Shown here: piece after piece, positions 1 to 6,110 of the stretch
How the letters are laid out: the number at the start of each line of letters is the position of its first letter
Numbering within the stretch: the first letter of the stretch is position 1
Origin: Heyndrickxia sporothermodurans
GTDB taxonomy: Bacteria > Bacillota > Bacilli > Bacillales > Bacillaceae_C
NCBI RefSeq assembly: GCF_016785185.1
Contig: NZ_JAEKDY010000159.1
Strand: one strand, 5' to 3'
DNA length: 6,223 nt
Position numbers and translations under genes: made by a program
Notes under the pieces: generated by a model
Seen by the model: the letters and a program-made list of their open reading frames with translations, nothing else
Databases searched by the model: none
Told to the model about the DNA's origin: nothing

Positions 1-117
1 GCTAATTTGCGTTTCACACGATTTTCCGTACGAGGAAAATCGAAGGTAGAAAATGAAATGGGCTTTGCATTAATGGCAGTGAATTTAAGAAAATACACTG
101 CCCAACAACTAAGGTAA
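1..117 (+). CDS. IS1182-family transposase, C-terminal fragment (5' part outside window)
   Basis: Frame 1 is open from the window edge to a TAA at 115-117 and encodes 38 residues, including RFSVRGKSKVENEMGFALMA followed by VNLRKYTAQQLR. The RF-x-x-RG-x-x-KV-x-x-E-x-GF-x-x-MA-x-NLRK pattern is typical of the end of DDE transposases of the IS1182/IS1272 group, where the Glu after KV is probably the last acidic residue of the RNase-H-like catalytic core. Only the tail is visible, so it is unknown whether the upstream gene is intact. It is read toward fer and followed by a hairpin terminator. The family call rests on motif memory. Confidence 0.7.
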   Translation, partial: ANLRFTRFSVRGKSKVENEMGFALMAVNLRKYTAQQLR

Positions 118-142
118 TAGAAGAATTACACGTAAAAAAAAG

Positions 143-180
143 AAAAAGGTGAATTTGAGTACACTCAAATTCACCTTTTT
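143..180. terminator. Bidirectional intrinsic terminator (transposase and fer)
   Basis: A perfect 17-bp inverted repeat pairs 143-159 (AAAAAGGTGAATTTGAG) with 164-180 (CTCAAATTCACCTTTTT), leaving a 4-nt loop, TACA, or a 2-nt loop if T160 pairs with A163. The plus-strand stem ends in five T. On the minus strand the stem runs into CTTTTTTTTAC, a good U-tract. The hairpin can therefore stop the transposase transcript from the left and the fer transcript from the right. It lies inside the inferred insertion-sequence end. Confidence 0.9.
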
Positions 181-190
181 CACTATTTGA

Positions 191-211
191 AGCTAGTTAT
201 GTCCCAGCCTC
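191..211. repeat. Probable terminal inverted repeat of the insertion sequence
   Basis: The plus-strand AGCTAGTTATGTCCCAGCCTC reads GAGGCTGGGACATAAC... on the other strand, resembling the ends of IS1182-type elements. The fer stop codon follows within a few bases. The matching left repeat would be upstream of the window and cannot be checked here. Confidence 0.55.
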
Positions 212-215
212 TTTT

Positions 216-467
216 TTAGTCTTCAAATTTTAAAGGATTTCCATCAAAAGGCTCGTCCGCTACTTTTATAGAGTCAGTAGGACAGCCTTCGAAAGCATCA
301 ATCATATCATCCTCTAAAATATCGGGGATTTCTACTACACCTTTATTTTCGTCTAAAATGACATAAGCGATACCTTCATCGTCGTAGTCATAAATATCCG
401 GTGCCGCAGCTCCACAAGCACCACAAGCAATACATGTATCTTGATCAACAATTGTATATTTTGGCAT
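216..467 (-). CDS. fer: Ferredoxin, single [4Fe-4S] cluster
   Basis: This 83-residue acidic protein is an electron carrier of the cytoplasm. The cluster ligands are visible as C12-x2-C15-x2-C18 (CIACGAC) and C62 followed by Pro (EGCPTDSI), the arrangement of bacterial single-cluster [4Fe-4S] ferredoxins of Bacillus type, which are about 82 residues long. The second half of the classical two-cluster fold holds no further cysteines, as expected. The start is an ATG preceded by AGGAGGTCACAT, an almost ideal ribosome binding site. The gene stands alone, divergent from ypbB, an arrangement I recall from B. subtilis. In that group ferredoxin is linked to cytochrome P450 (BioI) and fatty-acid desaturase electron supply; that is family knowledge, and no partner gene is in the window. 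Its native downstream region has been replaced by the end of an insertion sequence. Confidence 0.96.
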   Translation of the reverse strand: MPKYTIVDQDTCIACGACGAAAPDIYDYDDEGIAYVILDENKGVVEIPDILEDDMIDAFEGCPTDSIKVADEPFDGNPLKFED

Positions 468-529
468 ATATGTGACCTCCTAATAATCTATATCATTCAT
501 TAACCTTTAAAATGACCATTACATCCTTC

Positions 530-561
530 ATTATAATAAAACTCATTACAGTACTTTTCAA
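530..561 (-). promoter_or_regulatory. Probable sigma-A promoter of fer
   Basis: On the minus strand, TTGAAA (556-561) and TATTAT (533-538) are separated by 17 bp, five of six matches to each consensus hexamer. An exact TATAAT overlaps at 530-535, but with a 20-bp spacer. Transcription would start near 523-526, giving a leader of about 55 nt. It is inferred from sequence only. Confidence 0.6.
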
Positions 562-621
562 TAGATAAGGATTAAAATAAAGTTTTTAATTTTTTATGCG
601 TCTCATTTGTAAGCAATAATA

Positions 622-650
622 TTAACAATAATCAACACTTTCATGATAAA
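622..650 (+). promoter_or_regulatory. Possible sigma-A promoter of the ypbB-recS-ypbD-ypbE cluster
   Basis: TTAACA (622-627, five of six) and GATAAA (645-650, four of six) are 17 bp apart, 34 bp before the ypbB start. TAAAAT at 647-652 overlaps the -10 with a 19-bp spacer. This is the best-placed candidate in the 468-684 divergent region, but it is weak. Confidence 0.4.
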
Positions 651-684
651 ATTAGACATAAAAAGACAAAAGGGGTAAAAACAA

Positions 685-1737
685 ATGACGTTTTTACAAG
701 CCTTAATATTACTGATGTTAAAAAAATTAAATGGATCACGAACAGTATTTTCGATTTATCATTTGTTAAAAGGGAAAAAATCATCTCAAACTATTCAGGA
801 TGCTCACTTATTAAGAATCGGACAGTTTTTTCAATTCTTTCCCCCTTTAAAAAGAAGAACATTTGATGCTGCCGTTCAAGATCTTAAAATAAAGGGTCTA
901 ATTAGAGAAACGGAACTGAATAAATATACTGTAACACCCGATGGAGAAAAAGAACTGAACACTTATTTTAACCATCGATCAATTCCACAATATTTTAATG
1001 GGTTAAAATACCAAGATATCGCTATCGTTTTCTGGAAGCGACTAAATTTATTAATACAAGTTTTATCAAATGCTATTTATAATAAAAAAAAGTATTACCC
1101 AATTCAAAGTGATGTAGAGGTTCAAAGGTGGGTTAAGTCATTCCTGAAAAGTCAAAAAAACGACAAAGAACACCAAGCAAAACAGCTTTATCAGGAATTA
1201 ACTTCTATCTTTTCTAATAACCCGCCAGAAGATCCTTTGCTTTTTATCATTCGTTTAACTGGCCAAAATCAAATTGGAATGACGATGGATCAAGCAGCAG
1301 AGCATTTCTACCTAGATAAATATGATTATTGGTTTCGTTTTTTGTTATTAATTCACTATATAATAGATACTTGTATAAATTATAAAAAGCAATATCCGAT
1401 ATTGTATACGTTATTGTCAGATAAATATCGCAATATACCACTTACAAATTCCACATACGAAACATTTTTATTAATAAACAATGGTTATAATGTCTCTGAA
1501 GTTGCAAAGAAAAGAAAGTTAAAGGAAAGTACGATCCAAGACCATATCGTAGAAATTGTTTTAAACAATTCTGATTTTGATATTTCACCGTACGTGAATA
1601 AAGAATTAGAACAAAAAATTATAAACGTTTCCGAGAGAATTTCACCCAAAAAACTGAAACCAATTAAGGAAACAGTCGGAGAAGTTACATATTTCCAAAT
1701 TCGATTAGCTCTCGCAAAACAAGGAGAATGGGAATGA
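685..1737 (+). CDS. ypbB: YpbB-like helix-turn-helix protein, probable RecQ-associated factor
   Basis: This 350-residue soluble protein has no signal peptide and matches the length of B. subtilis YpbB. Two DNA-binding-like regions can be seen. Residues about 1-95 look like a winged helix (LKRRTFDAAVQDLKIKGLIR, then a YTVTPDGEKEL wing). The C-terminal third (about 254-345) looks like the HTH_40-type domain, with a helix-turn-helix at about 267-292 (GYNVSEVAKKRKLKESTIQ). In many bacteria that domain is fused to the C-terminus of RecQ, and here the next gene is a short RecQ lacking it. I infer that YpbB works with RecS in DNA repair or recombination; no function is proved by sequence. The start is ATG with AAAGGGG 8 nt upstream. 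Its TGA overlaps the recS ATG, which suggests coupled translation. It is the first gene of the cluster. Confidence 0.85.
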   Translation: MTFLQALILLMLKKLNGSRTVFSIYHLLKGKKSSQTIQDAHLLRIGQFFQFFPPLKRRTFDAAVQDLKIKGLIRETELNKYTVTPDGEKELNTYFNHRSIPQYFNGLKYQDIAIVFWKRLNLLIQVLSNAIYNKKKYYPIQSDVEVQRWVKSFLKSQKNDKEHQAKQLYQELTSIFSNNPPEDPLLFIIRLTGQNQIGMTMDQAAEHFYLDKYDYWFRFLLLIHYIIDTCINYKKQYPILYTLLSDKYRNIPLTNSTYETFLLINNGYNVSEVAKKRKLKESTIQDHIVEIVLNNSDFDISPYVNKELEQKIINVSERISPKKLKPIKETVGEVTYFQIRLALAKQGEWE

Positions 1738-3191
1738 AAATAAAATTATATGACCATTTAAATAAACAGTTTGGCTATGATATGTTTCGGATTGGACAAG
1801 AAGAGGTCATTACTTCGGTTTTGGAAGGAAAGCATACATTAGCTGTTCTGCCTACCGGAACAGGAAAATCATTATGTTATCAACTTCCTGGTTATTTGCT
1901 TAAAGGTATTGTTATTATTGTCTCCCCCTTACTTTCACTAATGCAAGATCAAGTTGAACAGTTAAAAATAAACGGAGAAAAAAGAGTTACCGCATTAAAT
2001 TCTTTTTTAGAATCGAAGGAACGAAAACAAATTATTCATTCACTACAAAATTATCGATTTATATATACTTCTCCTGAAATGTTAACGAATAACGAAATAT
2101 TACAAAAGCTAAAGCAAATGGAAATTTCGCTTTTTGTCGTAGATGAGGCACATTGTATCTCGCAATGGGGCCCTGATTTTAGACCGGATTATTTAAATTT
2201 GAGTATGATACGTTCCGAGCTGAAAAATCCAACTACCCTTGCATTGACTGCTACAGCTACGGAAGATGTTAGAGCCGATATAATAAAACATCTAAATTTA
2301 GATAATGTAAATCAATTAATATATTCTGTTGACCGTCCGAATATTGCATTAGTTGTAGAAGAAACGACCAATTATAATGATAAAGTTAATAAGTTACTAC
2401 AATTTGTAAAACAACTGCAAAAACCGGGAATCATTTATTTTTCTAGCAAACGGTTAACAGAAGAAATGGCCGCTTTATTAAGAAATAATGGAATTGCTCA
2501 AACGGCTGCCTATCATGGGGGAATGGATAGAGAACAAAGAATATTAATTCAACAACAATTTTTACATAATCAATTACAAGTCATTTGTGCAACAAGTGCA
2601 TTTGGGATGGGTGTTAATAAAGAAAATATTCGGTTTGTTATCCATTTTCATATGCCTTATCAACTGGATTCGTATTTGCAAGAGATTGGACGAGCAGGAA
2701 GGGACGGTAAAAAAAGTATTGCCGTACTTTTGTATTCACCGGGAGATGAGTTTTTACCATTACAAATCTTTGAAAATGAATTGCCGTCGGATGATCAGAT
2801 TGAACAATTTTTTTTATTAAATAAAAATAGTAATGAGGAGTCGTTACTTAACTTAACAGAAATACAATTGCGGTTTTTAACCTATTATCAAAAGAAGTAT
2901 GAGAGGAGTGAAGTGGCAAAACGTGTTAAACGGATCCGGGATTTTCGTATACAGTATAAACAAAAAAAACTAAACGAAATGGTAAAATGGGTAAAATCTA
3001 CGACATGTCGACGCGAAGGTATTTTACGATATTTTCAGGAACAGAAAGTTACGAATGTAAAAGATTGTTGCGATGTTTGCGGCGTACATATCGAAAATTA
3101 TCAAACATACATTCCGGAAAATGTTAAAGGTCAAAATGAAAATTGGCAATTATTGTTGAAGAATTTATTAATAAGAGGCGATGAAAAATGA
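1734..3191 (+). CDS. recS: ATP-dependent DNA helicase of the RecQ family, short RecS type
   Basis: This is a superfamily 2 helicase that unwinds DNA with 3'-5' polarity (family knowledge), 485 residues long. All motifs are present: FRIGQ near residue 19, Walker A TGTGKS (41-46, Lys45), DEAH box (137-140) followed by CISQWG, TATAT (172-176), motif V (SAFGMGVNKENIRFVIH) and the arginine-finger motif GRAGRDG (319-325). A zinc-binding region follows, with C425, C445, C446 and C449 (CCDVC). It ends soon after, so the RQC winged helix and HRDC domains of E. coli RecQ (about 600 residues) are absent, as in B. subtilis RecS. I chose the ATG at 1734 over the in-frame ATG at 1728. AAGGAG (1721-1726) lies 7 nt from 1734 but only 1 nt from 1728, and 1734 gives an ATGA overlap with the ypbB stop. 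The gene overlaps ypbD the same way. Confidence 0.95.
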   Translation: MKIKLYDHLNKQFGYDMFRIGQEEVITSVLEGKHTLAVLPTGTGKSLCYQLPGYLLKGIVIIVSPLLSLMQDQVEQLKINGEKRVTALNSFLESKERKQIIHSLQNYRFIYTSPEMLTNNEILQKLKQMEISLFVVDEAHCISQWGPDFRPDYLNLSMIRSELKNPTTLALTATATEDVRADIIKHLNLDNVNQLIYSVDRPNIALVVEETTNYNDKVNKLLQFVKQLQKPGIIYFSSKRLTEEMAALLRNNGIAQTAAYHGGMDREQRILIQQQFLHNQLQVICATSAFGMGVNKENIRFVIHFHMPYQLDSYLQEIGRAGRDGKKSIAVLLYSPGDEFLPLQIFENELPSDDQIEQFFLLNKNSNEESLLNLTEIQLRFLTYYQKKYERSEVAKRVKRIRDFRIQYKQKKLNEMVKWVKSTTCRREGILRYFQEQKVTNVKDCCDVCGVHIENYQTYIPENVKGQNENWQLLLKNLLIRGDEK

Positions 3192-3775
3192 AAAGAAATA
3201 AGCAAGCCGAAATCATTAAACAGTTAACAAAAGAGGAATTATCTTTTCATTTATATATCACTCAATTAATCTTAGTAGTAATTGCAATCATTTCGTCCTT
3301 CTTTTTATTTAAAAATTTTTCGTCTTTTTTTACTTTATTTCAATTAAATTTATCAATTTTTACACTTGGGCTAACAAATGGAATTGCTATTGTTGTTTTA
3401 GATATTGTTTGTATGAAAATACTTCCCGATCATTTTTACGATGATGGCGGAATTAATGAAAAAATTTTTAAGAATCGTTCTATTTTAGAAATTGCCTTTA
3501 TGGCTGCTGTCATTGCAGTTTGTGAAGAGCTTCTATTCAGGGGTGTTATCCAAACACACTTTGGTTTCATTATTGCAAGTATAATCTTTGCAATTGTTCA
3601 CATTCGGTATTGGGGACATTGGTTTTTAATTGTGAATATTTTACTATTAAGTTTTTGGCTGGGGCTTGTATATGAATGGTCCCAACACAATTTGATGACA
3701 ACGATTATGATGCATTTTACAATCGATTTTATATTAGGACTAATCATTAAATATAAAAATAGAAACATGGAATAA
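3188..3775 (+). CDS. ypbD: CPBP-family (Abi/CAAX-type) intramembrane metalloprotease, YpbD-like
   Basis: This 195-residue polytopic membrane protein has about five to six hydrophobic segments (near 22-41, 55-77, 100-112, 122-138, 145-163 and 172-188). The CPBP signature is complete: EELLFR (E113, E114, R118), FAIVH (F134, H138) and HFTID (H176, D180), residues that form the active site of the intramembrane glutamate proteases related to Rce1. In bacteria such proteins may cleave membrane substrates or give immunity to peptides; the substrate here is unknown. The start ATG overlaps the recS TGA (ATGA), and AAGAGG sits 9 nt upstream, so translation is likely coupled to the helicase gene. The gene order agrees with ypbD of B. 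subtilis (about 189 residues). Confidence 0.88.
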   Translation: MKRNKQAEIIKQLTKEELSFHLYITQLILVVIAIISSFFLFKNFSSFFTLFQLNLSIFTLGLTNGIAIVVLDIVCMKILPDHFYDDGGINEKIFKNRSILEIAFMAAVIAVCEELLFRGVIQTHFGFIIASIIFAIVHIRYWGHWFLIVNILLLSFWLGLVYEWSQHNLMTTIMMHFTIDFILGLIIKYKNRNME

Positions 3776-3794
3776 GGGCTTGGTGGTGAAATAG

Positions 3795-4421
3795 ATGACG
3801 ACAGATCCTTATCGTGATCAAGTTGAACGATTAAGAAAAAGAATTGATAAAGTTTCCGTAGAAAATTATTCGGAATCGAAACAGTTGAATGAAAAGTCAA
3901 CTGAATTGTTACCTTCTAGAAGCGAAGTACAACGACAACGAAATCAATCAAAAAAGAAGAAAAAAAAGAAATTAAAGTTCCCTTTATTAAGGATATTATT
4001 AGTATTTTTTATATTACTGCCGATTGCAAGTTTGTTATTTTATACTGATTTGTTAAAAAAGTCGCCTTTCCCGAGTTCAAAAGAAACTTCTACTGGTAAT
4101 GCGTTTTCTTATGAAATAGAAGACTCTAGTACTACTACAGATAAACCCCAGGAAAGTAAGGATCAGGAACAAGAAGACGCGGATTTAACTGATGAACAAA
4201 CAATTGATAAAGGGCAAAAAATAGAAAATGGAGAGACACAAAGCAATTCAGAGCAAGATTCGAAAATTGTCTATCATACTGTACAAGCGAATGAATCGCT
4301 CTACAGCATTGCGATGAAGTATTATCACTCCGAAGAAGGAATCGAAAAAATAAAACAATGGAACCACATAACGAATGATGGAATAATGGTAGGACAAGTG
4401 TTACAAATTCATTTACCATAG
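3795..4421 (+). CDS. ypbE: Membrane-anchored LysM-domain protein, YpbE-like
   Basis: This 208-residue single-pass protein is probably oriented N-in, C-out. It has a charged cytoplasmic N-terminus (1-52), a run of seven lysines (53-59) before one transmembrane helix (about 64-83), and a low-complexity Ser/Thr/Glu/Asp/Gln-rich linker (about 90-155). A C-terminal LysM domain follows (about 158-208; HTVQANESLYSIAMKYY ... NGIMVGQVLQI-like, here NDGIMVGQVLQIHLP). LysM binds N-acetylglucosamine polymers, so the extracellular end should touch peptidoglycan; no catalytic domain is present. The start is ATG with GGTGGTGA upstream, 19 nt after ypbD. It is the last gene before the hairpin at 4430-4475. 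Function is not known beyond probable cell-wall contact. The poly-lysine codons form an A-rich tract near 3951-3971. Confidence 0.87.
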   Translation: MTTDPYRDQVERLRKRIDKVSVENYSESKQLNEKSTELLPSRSEVQRQRNQSKKKKKKKLKFPLLRILLVFFILLPIASLLFYTDLLKKSPFPSSKETSTGNAFSYEIEDSSTTTDKPQESKDQEQEDADLTDEQTIDKGQKIENGETQSNSEQDSKIVYHTVQANESLYSIAMKYYHSEEGIEKIKQWNHITNDGIMVGQVLQIHLP

Positions 4422-4429
4422 CGTATACC

Positions 4430-4475
4430 TAGACAGAAAAAAGATAGCATTTTTTTGCTATCTTTTTTCTGTCTA
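4430..4475. terminator. Strong bidirectional intrinsic terminator after ypbE
   Basis: A perfect 20-bp inverted repeat pairs 4430-4449 with 4456-4475 around a six-T loop. The core hairpin GATAGCA/TGCTATC is followed by TTTTTT (4463-4468) on the plus strand and by the same motif on the minus strand. It can therefore end the ypbB-ypbE transcript and also stop minus-strand transcription arriving from cotJ through ypbF. Confidence 0.92.
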
Positions 4476-4536
4476 AGGATTGATTTTATGACATACATTA
4501 TGGACTTGCTCATAGAATTTTAATGGGGGGATGGTT

Positions 4537-4989
4537 ATGGATTCATCAATTGTATCTTTGAAACTTACAGATCAAGCGACAAAGCAAATGTTGCAAAACT
4601 TAGTCGATCGAAAGTTAAAATTCGATAGACTTAAACAACGTCATATTATTTTGCTATGGATAAGTGTACTATATAGTTTTACTTGCCTTTATTTTTTATA
4701 CTACTTCATTTTAGAACCTTACTCTTATTCCTTTGCGGATATATTTTCTATTATCGTCGGTGAAAATAATCATCTATTTTTTCTTTTTATTGCTATAGGG
4801 ACATTTGGGGCAACAAAAGTGTTATATGAAAAAAAGGAAAAAGCAGAAAAAGAGTATCACGAGTTAAGATGTGAGATTATCGATCGAAGCAAAGATTTAT
4901 GGAAAAATGAAGCTTGGAAATCTAGAAATGTTGTATTTGAAATGATGAAAGAAAAATATAATATTAATTTATATCATGAAAGTAAGTAA
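4537..4989 (+). CDS. ypbF: YpbF-like membrane protein (DUF2663-type), function unknown
   Basis: This 150-residue protein has a basic amphipathic N-terminus (about 1-36), two transmembrane segments (about 37-59 and 79-97) and a charged C-terminal cytoplasmic tail rich in Lys and Glu (about 100-150, probably helical: KKEKAEKEYHELRCEIIDR). Size, topology and position after ypbE match B. subtilis YpbF (about 147 residues); I know no function for that family. I take ATG 4537 as the start, because GGGGGG (4525-4530) is 6 nt from it but directly touches the in-frame ATG at 4531. No convincing promoter was found between the hairpin at 4475 and the start. Its stop is 8 bp from the cotJC stop on the other strand. 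Confidence 0.8.
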   Translation: MDSSIVSLKLTDQATKQMLQNLVDRKLKFDRLKQRHIILLWISVLYSFTCLYFLYYFILEPYSYSFADIFSIIVGENNHLFFLFIAIGTFGATKVLYEKKEKAEKEYHELRCEIIDRSKDLWKNEAWKSRNVVFEMMKEKYNINLYHESK

Positions 4990-4997
4990 CAATGATA

Positions 4998-5567
4998 CTA
5001 AAAAAATCTCTTTTTCCCTTTTTCTTCTTTAAGAATTTCAACTGCCTCTCTAAATCGTAGGGAATGTACAATTTCACGTTCTCGCAGAAATCTTAAACTA
5101 TCGTTAATATCTGGATCATCGCTCATATTAATAATCCATTGATAAGTTGCTCTTGCTTTTTCTTCAGCTGCGATGTCTTCATAAAGATCTGCAATCGGAT
5201 CTCCTTTTGCTTGAATGTATGTTGCGGTCCAAGGGACGCCGCCAGCATTTTCGTAAAAAAGGGCTTTATCATGATTCGCATAATGAGCACCAAGACCTGC
5301 TTCCTTCAATTGATCTGGGGTAGCATCCTTCGTAAGTTTATACACCATTGTTGCAATCATTTCTAAATGTGCAAACTCCTCGGTTCCGATATCTGTTAAT
5401 AATCCGATGACCTTATCAGGAATTGTATACCTTTGATTTAAATAGCGGAGTGCAGCGGCTAATTCTCCATCAGCCCCTCCGTATTGTTCAATTAAAAATT
5501 TAGCAAGCATAGGGTTACATTGGCTCACCTTTACCGGATATTGGAGTTTTTTCTCGTATACCCACAT
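4998..5567 (-). CDS. cotJC: Spore coat protein CotJC, manganese-catalase family
   Basis: This 189-residue protein is close to B. subtilis CotJC in length and sequence. It is a four-helix-bundle, manganese-catalase-like protein of the forespore coat, expected to remove hydrogen peroxide. Predicted di-manganese ligands are all present: E35 (GGADGELAAA), E64 and H67 (EEFAHLE), E135 (DIAAEEKAR) and H168 (REIVHSLRF). It lacks the C-terminal extension of larger vegetative Mn-catalases. The start is uncertain. ATG 5567 gives the family N-terminus MWVYEKKLQYP, but AAGGAG (5580-5585) is 12 nt away. An upstream in-frame TTG at 5573 would be at 6 nt and add two residues. It is the last gene of cotJABC, 31 nt after cotJB, and no terminator separates it from convergent ypbF. 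Confidence 0.95.
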   Translation of the reverse strand: MWVYEKKLQYPVKVSQCNPMLAKFLIEQYGGADGELAAALRYLNQRYTIPDKVIGLLTDIGTEEFAHLEMIATMVYKLTKDATPDQLKEAGLGAHYANHDKALFYENAGGVPWTATYIQAKGDPIADLYEDIAAEEKARATYQWIINMSDDPDINDSLRFLREREIVHSLRFREAVEILKEEKGKKRFF

Positions 5568-5598
5568 TAGCAAAATTCACTCCTTCAAAATAAATTTT

Positions 5599-5862
5599 TT
5601 ATACTTGCCATGGCCATGGAGCATTTTTCCAATCCCAAGGAGCTTGTGAATAACTGTAGCCAAAACTTGTTAAGGCCCCAAACTGTTTTTCAAACTCTTT
5701 TTTTGCTTTCTTACGTTGTTGAGTAAATAAATTGTACTGCTGAATAGCATCATGGTCACCAGGATGTGTATCTAAATATAATGTTAGTTCGACAATGACA
5801 AAATCTAGCACCTGTAATTCTTCCAGCATTTTGTAATATTCAGGAGGTACTGGTTTTGGCAC
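5599..5862 (-). CDS. cotJB: Spore coat protein CotJB
   Basis: This 87-residue coat protein of the cotJ operon contains the family core PEYYKMLEELQVLDFVIVEL followed by TLYLDTHPGD and the tryptophan-rich end APWPWQV. I chose the GTG at 5860-5862. It gives exactly the usual 87-residue length and is preceded by AAAGGAGTGAGAGG (AAAGGAG 10 nt upstream). The longer open frame with ATG at 5889 or 5910 lacks a binding site there and would overlap cotJA. The cotJA stop lies 7 nt before the GTG, so cotJA translation overlaps the binding site. CotJB is required with CotJA and CotJC for coat assembly in B. subtilis (family knowledge); no enzymatic motif is seen. Confidence 0.92.
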   Translation of the reverse strand: MPKPVPPEYYKMLEELQVLDFVIVELTLYLDTHPGDHDAIQQYNLFTQQRKKAKKEFEKQFGALTSFGYSYSQAPWDWKNAPWPWQV

Positions 5863-5869
5863 TTTCCTC

Positions 5870-6088
5870 TCACTCCTTTGCTCTTTCATATGGACTAAAA
5901 TATGGATCATATAACGGTTGCCACAATGTTCCCTTTCGTAGTGCTTCTTGTGGTGTGAATTGTGGTAAATTGGGTGGTTGAAAATCTATATATAAGTTAG
6001 GCGGTGTTGAAAAAGTTTTCACTTTTATCGGGGGACAAGGATCAAATGGACTTATATAAGGTTTATAGCTTTTGTAATACGTAGGCAT
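5870..6088 (-). CDS. cotJA: Spore coat protein CotJA
   Basis: This 72-residue proline- and tyrosine-rich coat protein is the first gene of the operon. The family core is visible: KPYISPFDPCPPIKVKTFST followed by PPNLYIDFQPP and EALRKGTLWQPLYDPY. It is slightly shorter than B. subtilis CotJA (about 82), mainly at the ends. The ATG start has a very strong binding site, GGGAGGGAG, a few bases upstream, on the minus strand at about 6091-6101. In B. subtilis the operon is made in the mother cell under sigma-E, and CotJA is needed to place CotJC in the coat (family knowledge). Confidence 0.93.
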   Translation of the reverse strand: MPTYYKSYKPYISPFDPCPPIKVKTFSTPPNLYIDFQPPNLPQFTPQEALRKGTLWQPLYDPYFSPYERAKE

Positions 6089-6110
6089 AATTCTCCCTCC
6101 CTCTATAAAT

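Larger units (their letters stand above)
1..211 (+). mobile_element. Right end of an IS1182/IS1272-like insertion sequence (partial, left part outside window)
   Basis: Three elements in order support this call. A transposase C-terminus ends at 117, a strong hairpin lies at 143-180, and a probable terminal inverted repeat lies at about 191-211. Read outward-in on the minus strand, that repeat is GAGGCTGGGACATAACTAGC, which resembles the GGCTGGGACATAA-type ends I associate with IS1182-family elements of Firmicutes. The element stops about 4 bp before the fer stop codon. The left end, any target duplication and the rest of the transposase lie outside the window, so the exact boundary and the integrity of the element cannot be judged. 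The IS end is seen as a motif; the family assignment is from recall. Confidence 0.65.

Noticed and set aside
3598..3900. 100-codon open frame on the minus strand
   Set aside because: It lies antisense to ypbD and the start of ypbE, has no binding site or recognisable motif, and is a by-product of AT-rich coding sequence.
3951..3971. A-rich tract in the ypbE poly-lysine codons as a programmed frameshift or slippage site
   Set aside because: The run is explained by a Lys stretch flanking a transmembrane helix, the normal frame continues to a good LysM domain, and no alternative downstream frame is useful.
4135..4419. 94-codon minus-strand frame
   Set aside because: It is antisense to ypbE, including the conserved LysM region, and resembles no known protein.
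4476..4530. Promoter for ypbF (ATGACA at 4488 with TAGAAT at 4513)
   Set aside because: The spacer is 19 bp and the start would fall on the ribosome binding site, so it is not credible as drawn.
5139..5366. 75-codon plus-strand frame rich in Cys and Phe
   Set aside because: It is antisense to the highly conserved cotJC gene and has no plausible start signal.
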